Made by a program: the position numbers and the translations under genes. 5,232 bases of DNA. Source: Thermoanaerobaculales bacterium. GTDB taxonomy: Bacteria; Acidobacteriota; Thermoanaerobaculia; Thermoanaerobaculales; Sulfomarinibacteraceae. The notes under the pieces were generated by a model. It was not told where the DNA came from and ran no database searches. It was given only the letters and a program-made list of their open reading frames with translations. The stretch spans positions 1-5,232 of the forward strand of contig JAOZUP010000303.1 of assembly GCA_029938595.1 (NCBI GenBank). Reading direction: 5' to 3'. Positions 1-5,232 of this stretch are shown here, in pieces. The first letter of the stretch is position 1, and each line of letters begins with the position of its first letter.

Positions 1-192
1 GCTCCAGAAACTCGGTTTCGATAGGACGAACTCGTGAATCACCGGACGTTGGCTGTGAGTTTCGAAGAGAAAGAAATCGATGAGGCCAAAAAGTGCACCC
101 AGCATCCCCGCAGCCGCAACAGCGTCCAGGAGAGGAACGCCGCGAATCCGATAGCCGGATTCTTGGTGCCGGGTCCAGGCTGACTCTGCCAC
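1..192 (-). CDS. Unrecognised probable membrane protein, N-terminal 64 codons only (3' end beyond window)
   Basis: An open frame of exactly 64 codons runs from GTG at 192 to the window edge with no stop. It starts 4 nt after the deacetylase stop, and AAGGAG at 206-201 lies eight bases upstream, so it looks like the next gene of the operon. The predicted product has a polar, basic start (residues 1-18, ending GYRIRG) and then a hydrophobic stretch from about 19 to 43 (GVPLLDAVAAAGMLGALFGL, then IDFFLF) that fits one transmembrane helix, positive-inside. A soluble segment follows (ETHSQRPVIHEF). I do not recognise the family. Membrane glycosyltransferases, flippase parts or polymerases are common at such positions, but nothing visible here identifies one. 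Confidence 0.65.
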   Translation of the reverse strand, partial: MAESAWTRHQESGYRIRGVPLLDAVAAAGMLGALFGLIDFFLFETHSQRPVIHEFVLSKPSFWS

Positions 193-196
193 TCGA

Positions 197-1168
197 TTAA
201 CTCCTTTCCAGCGAGTGTGTGGCGAAATCGGACGTGTCCTTCAATGTCTCCACGTACCTGGCCATTCCGAGGACGGTATGACCCCGACTCAGCAGCGAAA
301 ATGTTTCACACACGAAGGAAAGTTTGTGGGCCAGGCCGATCTTCATTGCCGGGAAAAAGTCGAGCTCCGGCACGTCTTCAGAGCAGAGAAAGTCCAAGGG
401 ATGCAAGAGAAGCGAGGGTTGCACATCGGCGATTCGGCAGAGAGCAAGGGCGACCCGAAAGTATTGAAGGGCAAGCATTTTCGAGAATGTGCTGATGAAG
501 AGAAGATAGCTGAAATGAATCGGTAATCTGAGTAGTGGCAGAGTCGTGACGGGAATCTCGAGGATGGTGCGTTGGTCAAGGCGCCACCAATAGGGCCGGA
601 TTGGGCGTAGCCCGTCCCGAGGGCTACCAAACATGGCTTGCCGTTTTTCTTTCTCCTCTTCAGAAAAGTCAGATGTCATGAAGTAGTAAGCCCGCGCAAG
701 GGGCCCGAGGTACGTCGGGAACGTGGACGCGTCAAAAAGGTATTCGCGATCGGCAAGAACCTCGAGCGCCTCCCGGGAGAGGCTGTAGCCGGGGCCGCGG
801 AAGCCGCGCGGTCGTTGGCCGGTTGCGTTTTCTATGGCTTCCTCGGCGCTGATGATCTCGTCCTCGGCCTGCTGCTTGGAGTACAGGTGAAGCCACGGCT
901 CGTGGTTGAAGGAGTGGTTGCCGAATTCGTGGCCGGCGGCTGCGATCATCTGTAGCGCCTCACGGTTTTTTTCGAGGGCCGCGTCCTGGCCGACGACAAA
1001 GACCGTGATCTTCCAGCCGAATTCGTCCAGCATCTCGAGGAAGCGGGGGACAACGACATCGAGGTAGGAGGGGAAGGTCTCCCATCCGGTGTCGCCGTGG
1101 GTCTTCATGTAGGACCACTGGTTGTCGAGGTCGAGTGAAAGCGAACAGATCGGTTTGGTCGGGGTCAC
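197..1168 (-). CDS. NodB-type polysaccharide deacetylase family protein, apparently cytoplasmic
   Basis: 323-residue carbohydrate esterase 4-like protein expected to remove an N-acetyl (or other acyl) group from a sugar using a bound metal. Motifs in order: LDLDN (Asp13, Asp15) in place of the usual TFDDG; GNHSFNH with His85 and His89, the H-x3-H metal pair; RGFRGPGYS (121-129) for motif 3; DASTFPTYLG (147-156); and LLLHPLDFL with His256 for the last motif. No signal peptide is visible. Residues 205-248 are rich in hydrophobic residues and could touch the membrane. The chosen start is GTG at 1168, overlapping the FAD-gene stop as GTGA with AAGGA six bases upstream; the core motif begins ten residues later. 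The frame stays open to 1432, but that extension is the other strand-frame of the FAD gene. The 4-nt overlap suggests translational coupling with the FAD enzyme. Substrate unknown. Confidence 0.93.
   Translation of the reverse strand: MTPTKPICSLSLDLDNQWSYMKTHGDTGWETFPSYLDVVVPRFLEMLDEFGWKITVFVVGQDAALEKNREALQMIAAAGHEFGNHSFNHEPWLHLYSKQQAEDEIISAEEAIENATGQRPRGFRGPGYSLSREALEVLADREYLFDASTFPTYLGPLARAYYFMTSDFSEEEKEKRQAMFGSPRDGLRPIRPYWWRLDQRTILEIPVTTLPLLRLPIHFSYLLFISTFSKMLALQYFRVALALCRIADVQPSLLLHPLDFLCSEDVPELDFFPAMKIGLAHKLSFVCETFSLLSRGHTVLGMARYVETLKDTSDFATHSLERS
201..206 (-). promoter_or_regulatory. Ribosome binding site for the partial membrane-protein gene
   Basis: AAGGAG (minus strand) overlaps the final codons of the deacetylase and lies eight bases before GTG at 192. 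It is the main evidence, besides the open frame, that a gene starts there. Confidence 0.7.
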
Positions 1169-2538
1169 GTGGTGTCCTTCAGAAGCTTCGAGAGGGCTCT
1201 CTCCGCGAGGCTGACGGTCTCGTTGACATTGAGGGTCCCGTTGACGATCTGGGCCGAGTTGACAATGTGGATACCAGGAACCGATGTGCGCTGTGCCGGC
1301 AGCCGACTCGAGTAGCCGAGGGTCGGCAGCGGGTACACGAACCGCTCCCTCGAAACCTGGAAGGACACGAGGTCCTCGCGCTCGACGTGTGGGTACATTC
1401 GAAACAGGGTGTCCATGAATCGATTTTGCCACGACGCGTCGGGTTCTTCCAGGGCCGGGTCATCGCTCGCGAGATATTTGGGGAGATAGATCAGGGTGTG
1501 GCCTCCGAGCTCAGAGGGATTTACAAGCGCCGTCATTTCGATGACGGCTGTGAACGGCAGCCCCTCGTCGGTGAGGTTGGTGACGTAATAGCCCGCCAGC
1601 GGCTTCTTGAGGAGAACGGACGCGCAGACGATGCCCTGATACTGGGTGCCGGCGAGACGCGTCTGCTCCTCGTCGTTGAGATCGGGGCAGAGACGTGCGG
1701 CGATCGGCGGGGCCAGGGTTACGACGGTCTGATCGAAGGATGAGCTCTCTCCATCTGCGGTTTCCACCACGATCTCGCCCGCCGACTGACTGGAGATCTT
1801 CGAGACCTCAGCCCCCAGCTCCACTCGCACTCCCTCCTCGACCAACTGTTTGTGAAATACCTCGAGCACCCTGGCATAGCCTCCGGACACGTAGCCGAAC
1901 ATCTCCTTCTTGAGGCCTGTCCTGCGGGCGGCGTACATGCGGGCGATGGTTGCCCAGATGAAGGTGGCGGAGGTCTCACGATAGCTCTCTCCGAGCTTCG
2001 AGCGCAGCAACGGCAGCCAGATCTTGTCGAAGGTCTTTTTTCCGGACCATCGTCGCAACCAGTCGGCGACCGGGATGTTCTCGAGCCGGCGCCAGTTCTT
2101 CACACGAGAGGCGTAGAGGATCGTGGCGGCCAGCCGCGCCTTCGAGATCAACCCGAGTGGAGGGAACCGTAGAAACTCCAGAGAGCTGGACATGGAGTGG
2201 AGACGACCGTCGGTGTAAAACCCGGTTTTGGTCTCGACCCACCTCATCTCGTGTTCGAGTCCGAGCTCAGCCAACAGCGAGCGCGTGTGGCTGTCGGAGA
2301 GGAGAGTGACGTGGTAGTGCCGGTCCCACACCACGTCGCCGAGGCTCCAGGCGCTGGCGAGGCCGCCGAGGTGGTCGGCGCGCTCGAAGAGCGTAACGTC
2401 CTGACCGTGCTGGGCCAGGCGATGAGCCAGAGTCATGCCGAGAATGCCGCCCCCGATAACCGCCCACCGGCGACGTTCCGGGCTCCGCGGTGAAGGCTCA
2501 GCGGGGGGGATCGAGCTCCTCCACCTTGTGCTCGACAA
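1165..2538 (-). CDS. FAD-dependent oxidoreductase, amine-oxidase/HemY-like (exopolysaccharide-locus type); start uncertain
   Basis: Flavoprotein of up to 457 residues. The N-terminal dinucleotide-binding motif is AVIGGGILGMTLA (about 26-38), with Glu52 placed to bind the adenosine ribose and HLGGLAS at 57-63. A distinctive segment VVWDRHYHV follows (69-77). The C-terminal FAD-closing region is SVPGIHIVNSAQIVNGT, then NVNET (419-441). The overall shape resembles protoporphyrinogen oxidase/UDP-galactopyranose mutase-like flavoproteins; from memory, this version occurs in surface-polysaccharide clusters without an assigned substrate. The start is a problem: no ATG or GTG lies in frame before the FAD motif, and the frame is closed by a stop near 2693. 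The listed start is a TTG at 2538, without a clear ribosome site, overlapping the acyltransferase by 41 nt. An ATC at 2511 sits ideally after GGAGGAG. The TGA stop overlaps the deacetylase GTG. Function class confident; start weak. Confidence 0.9.
   Translation of the reverse strand: MSSTRWRSSIPPAEPSPRSPERRRWAVIGGGILGMTLAHRLAQHGQDVTLFERADHLGGLASAWSLGDVVWDRHYHVTLLSDSHTRSLLAELGLEHEMRWVETKTGFYTDGRLHSMSSSLEFLRFPPLGLISKARLAATILYASRVKNWRRLENIPVADWLRRWSGKKTFDKIWLPLLRSKLGESYRETSATFIWATIARMYAARRTGLKKEMFGYVSGGYARVLEVFHKQLVEEGVRVELGAEVSKISSQSAGEIVVETADGESSSFDQTVVTLAPPIAARLCPDLNDEEQTRLAGTQYQGIVCASVLLKKPLAGYYVTNLTDEGLPFTAVIEMTALVNPSELGGHTLIYLPKYLASDDPALEEPDASWQNRFMDTLFRMYPHVEREDLVSFQVSRERFVYPLPTLGYSSRLPAQRTSVPGIHIVNSAQIVNGTLNVNETVSLAERALSKLLKDTT
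1175..1179 (-). promoter_or_regulatory. Ribosome binding site for the deacetylase
   Basis: AAGGA (minus strand), inside the last codons of the FAD gene, lies six bases before the GTG at 1168. With the GTGA overlap it fixes the deacetylase start and suggests coupled translation. Confidence 0.7.
1529..1548. repeat. Perfect 8-bp inverted repeat with 4-base loop inside the FAD-oxidoreductase gene
   Basis: GCCGTCAT, loop TTCG, ATGACGGC on the plus strand; the transcript would form the same stem with loop CGAA. It encodes the A-V-I-E-M-T-A stretch (about residues 331-337) of the FAD enzyme, has no U tract and lies mid-gene, so it is not a terminator. Probably a coincidence of coding constraint. 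Confidence 0.5.
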
Positions 2539-3121
2539 CGCGATAGGGGAGACCGCAGCTCGAGCAGTCGACCTTTGCCTCGGGGCCGTCCATCTCTTCG
2601 AAGCGGAGCAGAGGGTGGCCGCAGCGGCACACGCATCCGACCGGTCGCGCGGGATGGCCGAGGACGAGGTGAAAATCCTCCACCGGCTTTGTCACCAGGG
2701 AGCCCATGCCCACCATTGCGAATCTTCCGATGGAGAGGTCGTTGCCGATGACACATCCCGCACCGATGGTGGCGCCCTCCTTGACCAGGGTGGGCAGGGT
2801 GTCCTCGTCGGGTTCGGAAGAGCGGAGCTCCTTCAGGTCCGGGGTCGTGGCGCGGGGGAAACGGTCGTTGGTGAAGACCGTTCCGGCGCTGATCATGACC
2901 CCGTCCTCGATGGTTACCGCGTTGCAGATGTAGACCGTGGCGTTGATCTTGACCCGGTCACCGATAACCACGTCATAGGCGATGTAGGTCTTCTCGCCGA
3001 CGATGCAATCCGTGCCGATCTTCGCCCCGTGCCGAATGTGGACGTTGTCCCAGATCGAGGTGCCGTCGCCGATTCGGACATCGTCCTCGATCAGGGCGGT
3101 GGGGTGGATTCTTGCTGCCAC
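2498..3121 (-). CDS. WbpD-like hexapeptide-repeat N-acyltransferase with C-terminal zinc-ribbon-like tail
   Basis: 207-residue left-handed beta-helix acyltransferase, likely transferring an acetyl (or other acyl) group from acyl-CoA to the amine made by the two upstream enzymes. Residues 5-80 show hexapeptide repeats (for example DDVRIG, HGAKIG, DVVIGD, TIEDGV). The loop FTNDRFPRA (83-91) and the second helix block (EGATIGAGCVIG, 115-126) match the WbpD/WlbB/FdtC-like subgroup, and GHPARPVG (155-162) ends the core. The tail is unusual: Cys165-x-Cys167-Gly and Cys186-x2-Cys189-Gly look like a zinc ribbon, replacing the short tail of classical WbpD. The start is GTG at 3121, backed by GGGGAG six bases upstream; the next residues (IHPTA) are the normal family beginning. 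The gap to the upstream gene is 22 nt. The 3' end overlaps the FAD-oxidoreductase frame, and its last codons (DPPR, then TGA) cross a run of seven C. Confidence 0.93.
   Translation of the reverse strand: MAARIHPTALIEDDVRIGDGTSIWDNVHIRHGAKIGTDCIVGEKTYIAYDVVIGDRVKINATVYICNAVTIEDGVMISAGTVFTNDRFPRATTPDLKELRSSEPDEDTLPTLVKEGATIGAGCVIGNDLSIGRFAMVGMGSLVTKPVEDFHLVLGHPARPVGCVCRCGHPLLRFEEMDGPEAKVDCSSCGLPYRVVEHKVEELDPPR
2503..2509 (-). other. Seven-C run (minus strand) where the acyltransferase and FAD frames meet
   Basis: The minus strand reads GAT CCC CCC CGC TGA in the acyltransferase frame and ATC CCC CCC GCT GAG in the FAD frame. Losing one C, or skipping one during translation (+1), would join the two frames into a continuous protein. 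Such runs are prone to replication slippage and sequencing indels. Confidence 0.6.
2516..2522 (-). promoter_or_regulatory. Shine-Dalgarno-like GGAGGAG at the acyltransferase/FAD-oxidoreductase junction
   Basis: The minus strand reads AAGGTGGAGGAG at 2527-2516, a near-ideal ribosome site, but it also encodes K-V-E-E of the acyltransferase tail. No ATG, GTG or TTG lies at the right distance downstream in the FAD frame; an ATC codon at 2511-2509 does. It may drive initiation of the FAD gene or be a coincidence of the coding sequence. Confidence 0.4.
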
Positions 3122-3127
3122 GACGTT

Positions 3128-3133
3128 CTCCCC
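3128..3133 (-). promoter_or_regulatory. Ribosome binding site deciding the GTG start of the acyltransferase
   Basis: GGGGAG (minus strand) in the 22-nt spacer lies six bases before GTG at 3121. It supports the GTG start. Confidence 0.75.
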
Positions 3134-3143
3134 AATCTCGGAT

Positions 3144-4148
3144 TCAGGTGACGGACAGTTCGCCGTTGTTTCTTATCGTCGTCCAATGATCCTCGCCGAG
3201 CGACCGGTAGGCGGCTTCCACGGCATCCACTGACGCGAGGGCGTCGTTTGCATCGATGAGCAGGCGGTCGTTACCTTTGATCGCGTTGGCGAAGTTGAGT
3301 ATCTGGCTGCGGAAGGCCCCGACCTTGTCGTAGCCGTTGCCGAAGGTCACCCAGTCCGACGAGCTGGACTGCCGGTACTTCGATTCCTGCCAGCCCACCA
3401 GGACGGTGCCGCGAGAGCCGTAGATGCTGAGGTAGCGATCAAGCTCCTTGTTGATACTCCATGACAGATCGATGTTGCCGATGACCCCATTCGCACTGCG
3501 AACGGTGACTCGAACAGTCTCGTCGACGCTGAGGCCCTGGCTGCGCCTGCCCTCTGTAACGTGAACCTCGGCCAGCGGGCCGAGAACGTAGCGGGCGATA
3601 TCGAAGGAGTGGGTGCCATTGTCGATGAGCACCCCGCCGCCGCTGATCTCGGGATCAGAGTTCCACCGTTTCGACATGTCGACAAAGGAAGTGAACGCGT
3701 TTTCGAACAGCACGATCTCCCCAAGGACTCCCGAATCGACGATCTGCTTGGCTTTAATGACATCGCCGGCGTAGCGGAATTTCGAGGCCATGGTGATCTT
3801 GACCCCTTGTTCATTCGCCGCGTTGACGACCTTGAGTGCCTCCTCCGAGCTCACAGAGAAGGGTTTTTCGCACAAGACGTGCACCTTTTCTTCGATGAAG
3901 TGGAGGCAGATCTCCGGGTGACTCGCTGGCGGGGTGCACACCAGGACCGCGTCGAGGTCGCACTCCTCCGACATGTCGTGGTAGGAGTCGAATGCTTGGC
4001 ACCCGAGCACTTCCGCGAGCGATTGCGCTGCTGCGGTGCGCAAGTCTGCGACGGCGACAACCTCGGCCTCGTCGCAGGTCTGAAATGCCTGTGCGTATCC
4101 CTGGGAGATGGCGCCGGCGCCGACGATCGCGAATTTTGTGGTGGCCAT
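3144..4148 (-). CDS. Gfo/Idh/MocA family NAD(P)-dependent sugar (or cyclitol) dehydrogenase
   Basis: 334-residue oxidoreductase, the usual family length, predicted to oxidise a ring hydroxyl to a ketone in the cytoplasm. An N-terminal Rossmann fold shows AIVGAGAIS (residues 7-15). CEKPF follows, with the conserved Lys95 of the EKP motif. The C-terminal alpha/beta domain carries GGGVLIDNGTHSFD, where Asp176 and His180 match the D-x3-H catalytic pair of inositol dehydrogenase-like members. The start is ATG at 4148, preceded by GAGG eight bases upstream that overlaps the aminotransferase stop codon; this frame stays open far upstream, but only as a shadow of the aminotransferase. Lying between an aminotransferase and an N-acyltransferase suggests it makes the 3-keto (or similar) substrate, as WbpB/WlbA or GnnA do. 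An inositol-type dehydrogenase is an alternative. Family certain, substrate not. Confidence 0.95.
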   Translation of the reverse strand: MATTKFAIVGAGAISQGYAQAFQTCDEAEVVAVADLRTAAAQSLAEVLGCQAFDSYHDMSEECDLDAVLVCTPPASHPEICLHFIEEKVHVLCEKPFSVSSEEALKVVNAANEQGVKITMASKFRYAGDVIKAKQIVDSGVLGEIVLFENAFTSFVDMSKRWNSDPEISGGGVLIDNGTHSFDIARYVLGPLAEVHVTEGRRSQGLSVDETVRVTVRSANGVIGNIDLSWSINKELDRYLSIYGSRGTVLVGWQESKYRQSSSSDWVTFGNGYDKVGAFRSQILNFANAIKGNDRLLIDANDALASVDAVEAAYRSLGEDHWTTIRNNGELSVT

Positions 4149-4153
4149 GGTTC

Positions 4154-5232
4154 TTACCTCGACAATTTCTCGACGGCGTCGGTCACCGCCGCGCCGATGA
4201 ACTCGACATGCTCTTGCGTGTATTTTTCGTTCCAGGGGAGGACCAGAACGCCCTCGAGCCCCGAGTAGGTACCCGGAAACAGCGATGGGTCGTAGTCGAC
4301 CGCCTCGGGTCTGGCGAGCGTGAAGGGGTAGCGGCTGGCTCCGAAGGTGACCTGGTCCCTGAAGACCTGGCACATGAAGGCGGGTTTTTGGATGTACCGC
4401 GGTGCGGAAAAGATGCCCTTTTCTCCGAGCGCCGCGCCGAGCGCTGGAGAACCCCCTTCGATCACATCGCCGTCCACCCGGAGGCAGAATTTCCAGTAGG
4501 TGTGTCGGGCGCCGCTTTCGATCACCGGAGTTTGAATTCCGGGGACCCCTTCCAGCAGCTCGGTCAGCCGACCAGCCGTCTCGATCCGAGCGGAGACCAC
4601 CCCGGGGAGCTTGGGCAGCTGCGCTGCCGCCACCGCACCCTGGAGCTCGCTCATGCGGTAGTTGAGCGCGAGGAAGTAATGGTCGGGATTCTCGTCGCCG
4701 TAGCCCCACGCCTTGTGGACGTGCAAGAACGCGCGCCGCGCCAGGGCCGGGTCGTCGCTGACGACCAATCCACCTTCGCCGGTCGTGATGTGTTTGCCCT
4801 GCTGCATGCTGAAACAACCGATGGCGCCGATGGTGCCGATCTTGCGCCCTCGATATTCGGCGCCGAAGGCCTGGGCTGCGTCCTCGATGACCGGGATGCC
4901 GCGTGAGTCCGCAAGCTCCATGATCTCGTCCATTTTGCACGGGTTGCCGAACAGATGGGTGACGATGATGGCCTTGGTCTTCGGGCTGATGCGCGGCTCG
5001 ATGGTCTCGGCGGTGACGTTGCATGTCAACGGGTCGACATCGGCAAAAACCGGAATCGCGCCCTGGTAGAGGATGGGGGTCAGAGCTCCCATGTCGGTGA
5101 TCGACGTCGTGATGATTTCGTCGCCGGGTTCGGGGTCGATGGCTGCCCCCGCGATGGGGCTGGCGGCCGTGCCCGAGGTGCACGCGTAGGCGTGAGCGAC
5201 GCCCAGCGATTCCGCGCACTTCGACTCCAGCT
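4154..5232 (-). CDS. DegT/DnrJ/EryC1/StrS family PLP-dependent sugar aminotransferase (5' end cut off by window edge)
   Basis: A fold-type I aminotransferase that should convert a keto group on a nucleotide sugar (or cyclitol) to an amine, with glutamate or glutamine as donor, in the cytoplasm. Reading from the first whole codon (5230), 358 codons are present before TAA at 4156-4154. Visible motifs are a TSGTAA phosphate-binding loop (about residues 18-23), PGDEII, VIEDAAQAFGA with the Asp (117) that pairs with the PLP ring nitrogen, and QQGKHITTGEGG with the Schiff-base lysine at residue 146 (codon 4795-4793). The family is usually 370-400 residues, so about 35-45 N-terminal residues and the start lie outside the window. 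An internal ATG at 5092 falls after the conserved TSGTA segment and is not the start. It is the first gene seen of a minus-strand operon; the oxidoreductase follows after 5 nt. Family call firm, substrate inferred only. Confidence 0.94.
   Translation of the reverse strand, partial: LESKCAESLGVAHAYACTSGTAASPIAGAAIDPEPGDEIITTSITDMGALTPILYQGAIPVFADVDPLTCNVTAETIEPRISPKTKAIIVTHLFGNPCKMDEIMELADSRGIPVIEDAAQAFGAEYRGRKIGTIGAIGCFSMQQGKHITTGEGGLVVSDDPALARRAFLHVHKAWGYGDENPDHYFLALNYRMSELQGAVAAAQLPKLPGVVSARIETAGRLTELLEGVPGIQTPVIESGARHTYWKFCLRVDGDVIEGGSPALGAALGEKGIFSAPRYIQKPAFMCQVFRDQVTFGASRYPFTLARPEAVDYDPSLFPGTYSGLEGVLVLPWNEKYTQEHVEFIGAAVTDAVEKLSR
4157..4160 (-). promoter_or_regulatory. Ribosome binding site for the Gfo/Idh/MocA gene
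   Basis: GAGG (read on the minus strand, running into TAAG) ends eight bases before the ATG at 4148 and abuts the aminotransferase TAA stop. It supports the ATG at 4148 rather than the much longer open frame upstream. Confidence 0.7.

Noticed and set aside
1169..1432. An 88-codon N-terminal extension of the deacetylase frame.
   Set aside because: It lies inside the C-terminal coding part of the FAD oxidoreductase, reads as Arg/Pro/Gln-rich shadow sequence, and the GTG at 1168 has a ribosome site and a GTGA overlap.
3122..3143. Possible promoter or terminator in the longest intergenic gap.
   Set aside because: The gap is only 22 nt, is filled by the ribosome site, and shows neither a hairpin with a U tract nor -35/-10 elements.
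2435..3151. A 238-codon plus-strand open frame opposite the acyltransferase gene, and similar plus-strand frames at 1135-1743 and 3561-4268.
   Set aside because: They mirror the minus-strand codons with skewed Val/Asp/Gly/Arg composition and show no recognisable domain or ribosome-site context.
3992..4906. A 304-codon plus-strand open frame opposite the aminotransferase and dehydrogenase.
   Set aside because: Antisense shadow of GC-rich coding DNA: Arg-rich composition, no family motifs, and the minus-strand genes explain the region.
4154..5092. Taking ATG at 5092 as the true start of the aminotransferase.
   Set aside because: In-frame codons upstream encode the conserved TSGTA phosphate-binding loop and PGDEII segment, so the protein starts beyond the right window edge.
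3144..5219. A 691-codon minus-strand open frame that would fuse a long N-terminal region to the Gfo/Idh/MocA enzyme.
   Set aside because: The part upstream of 4148 is Arg/His/Gly-rich low-complexity translation of the aminotransferase in another frame. The aminotransferase has clear family motifs in its own frame, and the dehydrogenase has its own ATG with a ribosome site.

Overview
The window is a tightly packed stretch of one minus-strand operon from a GC-rich bacterium (roughly 60% G+C by eye). Gene content and codon bias would fit Acidobacteriota, Gemmatimonadota, Deltaproteobacteria-like groups or a similar environmental lineage, but the sequence alone does not fix the taxon. There is no RNA gene, mobile element, CRISPR array or convincing promoter. 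No gap between genes exceeds 22 bases, and both ends of the window lie inside genes.

In transcription order (right to left) the genes are: (1) a DegT/DnrJ/EryC1/StrS PLP-dependent sugar aminotransferase, cut at its N-terminus by the window edge; (2) a Gfo/Idh/MocA NAD(P)-dependent oxidoreductase, 5 nt downstream; (3) a left-handed beta-helix (hexapeptide) WbpD-like N-acyltransferase with a cysteine-rich, zinc-ribbon-like tail, GTG start, 22 nt downstream; (4) an FAD-dependent oxidoreductase of the amine-oxidase/HemY-like class, whose start is ambiguous and whose frame overlaps the end of gene 3 around a run of seven C; (5) a NodB-type polysaccharide deacetylase, joined to gene 4 by a 4-nt GTGA overlap; (6) the first 64 codons of a probable membrane protein that starts 4 nt after gene 5 and runs off the left edge.

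Genes 1-3 form a dehydrogenase/aminotransferase/acyltransferase set: oxidise a hydroxyl of an activated sugar (or cyclitol) to a ketone, transaminate it, then acylate the new amine. The same three families make UDP-diacetamido-uronic acids (WbpB/WbpE/WbpD, WlbA/WlbC/WlbB). Genes 4 and 5 are a coupled pair of an FAD enzyme and an apparently cytoplasmic deacetylase, of a kind I associate with exopolysaccharide or glycolipid loci; their substrates are unknown to me. Together the genes suggest synthesis and tailoring of an unusual amino-sugar-containing surface glycan or glycolipid. The least ordinary points are the FAD-enzyme/deacetylase pair, the start/frame problem at the gene 3-gene 4 junction, the zinc-ribbon tail on the acyltransferase, and an aminotransferase active-site motif unlike that of standard WbpE enzymes.
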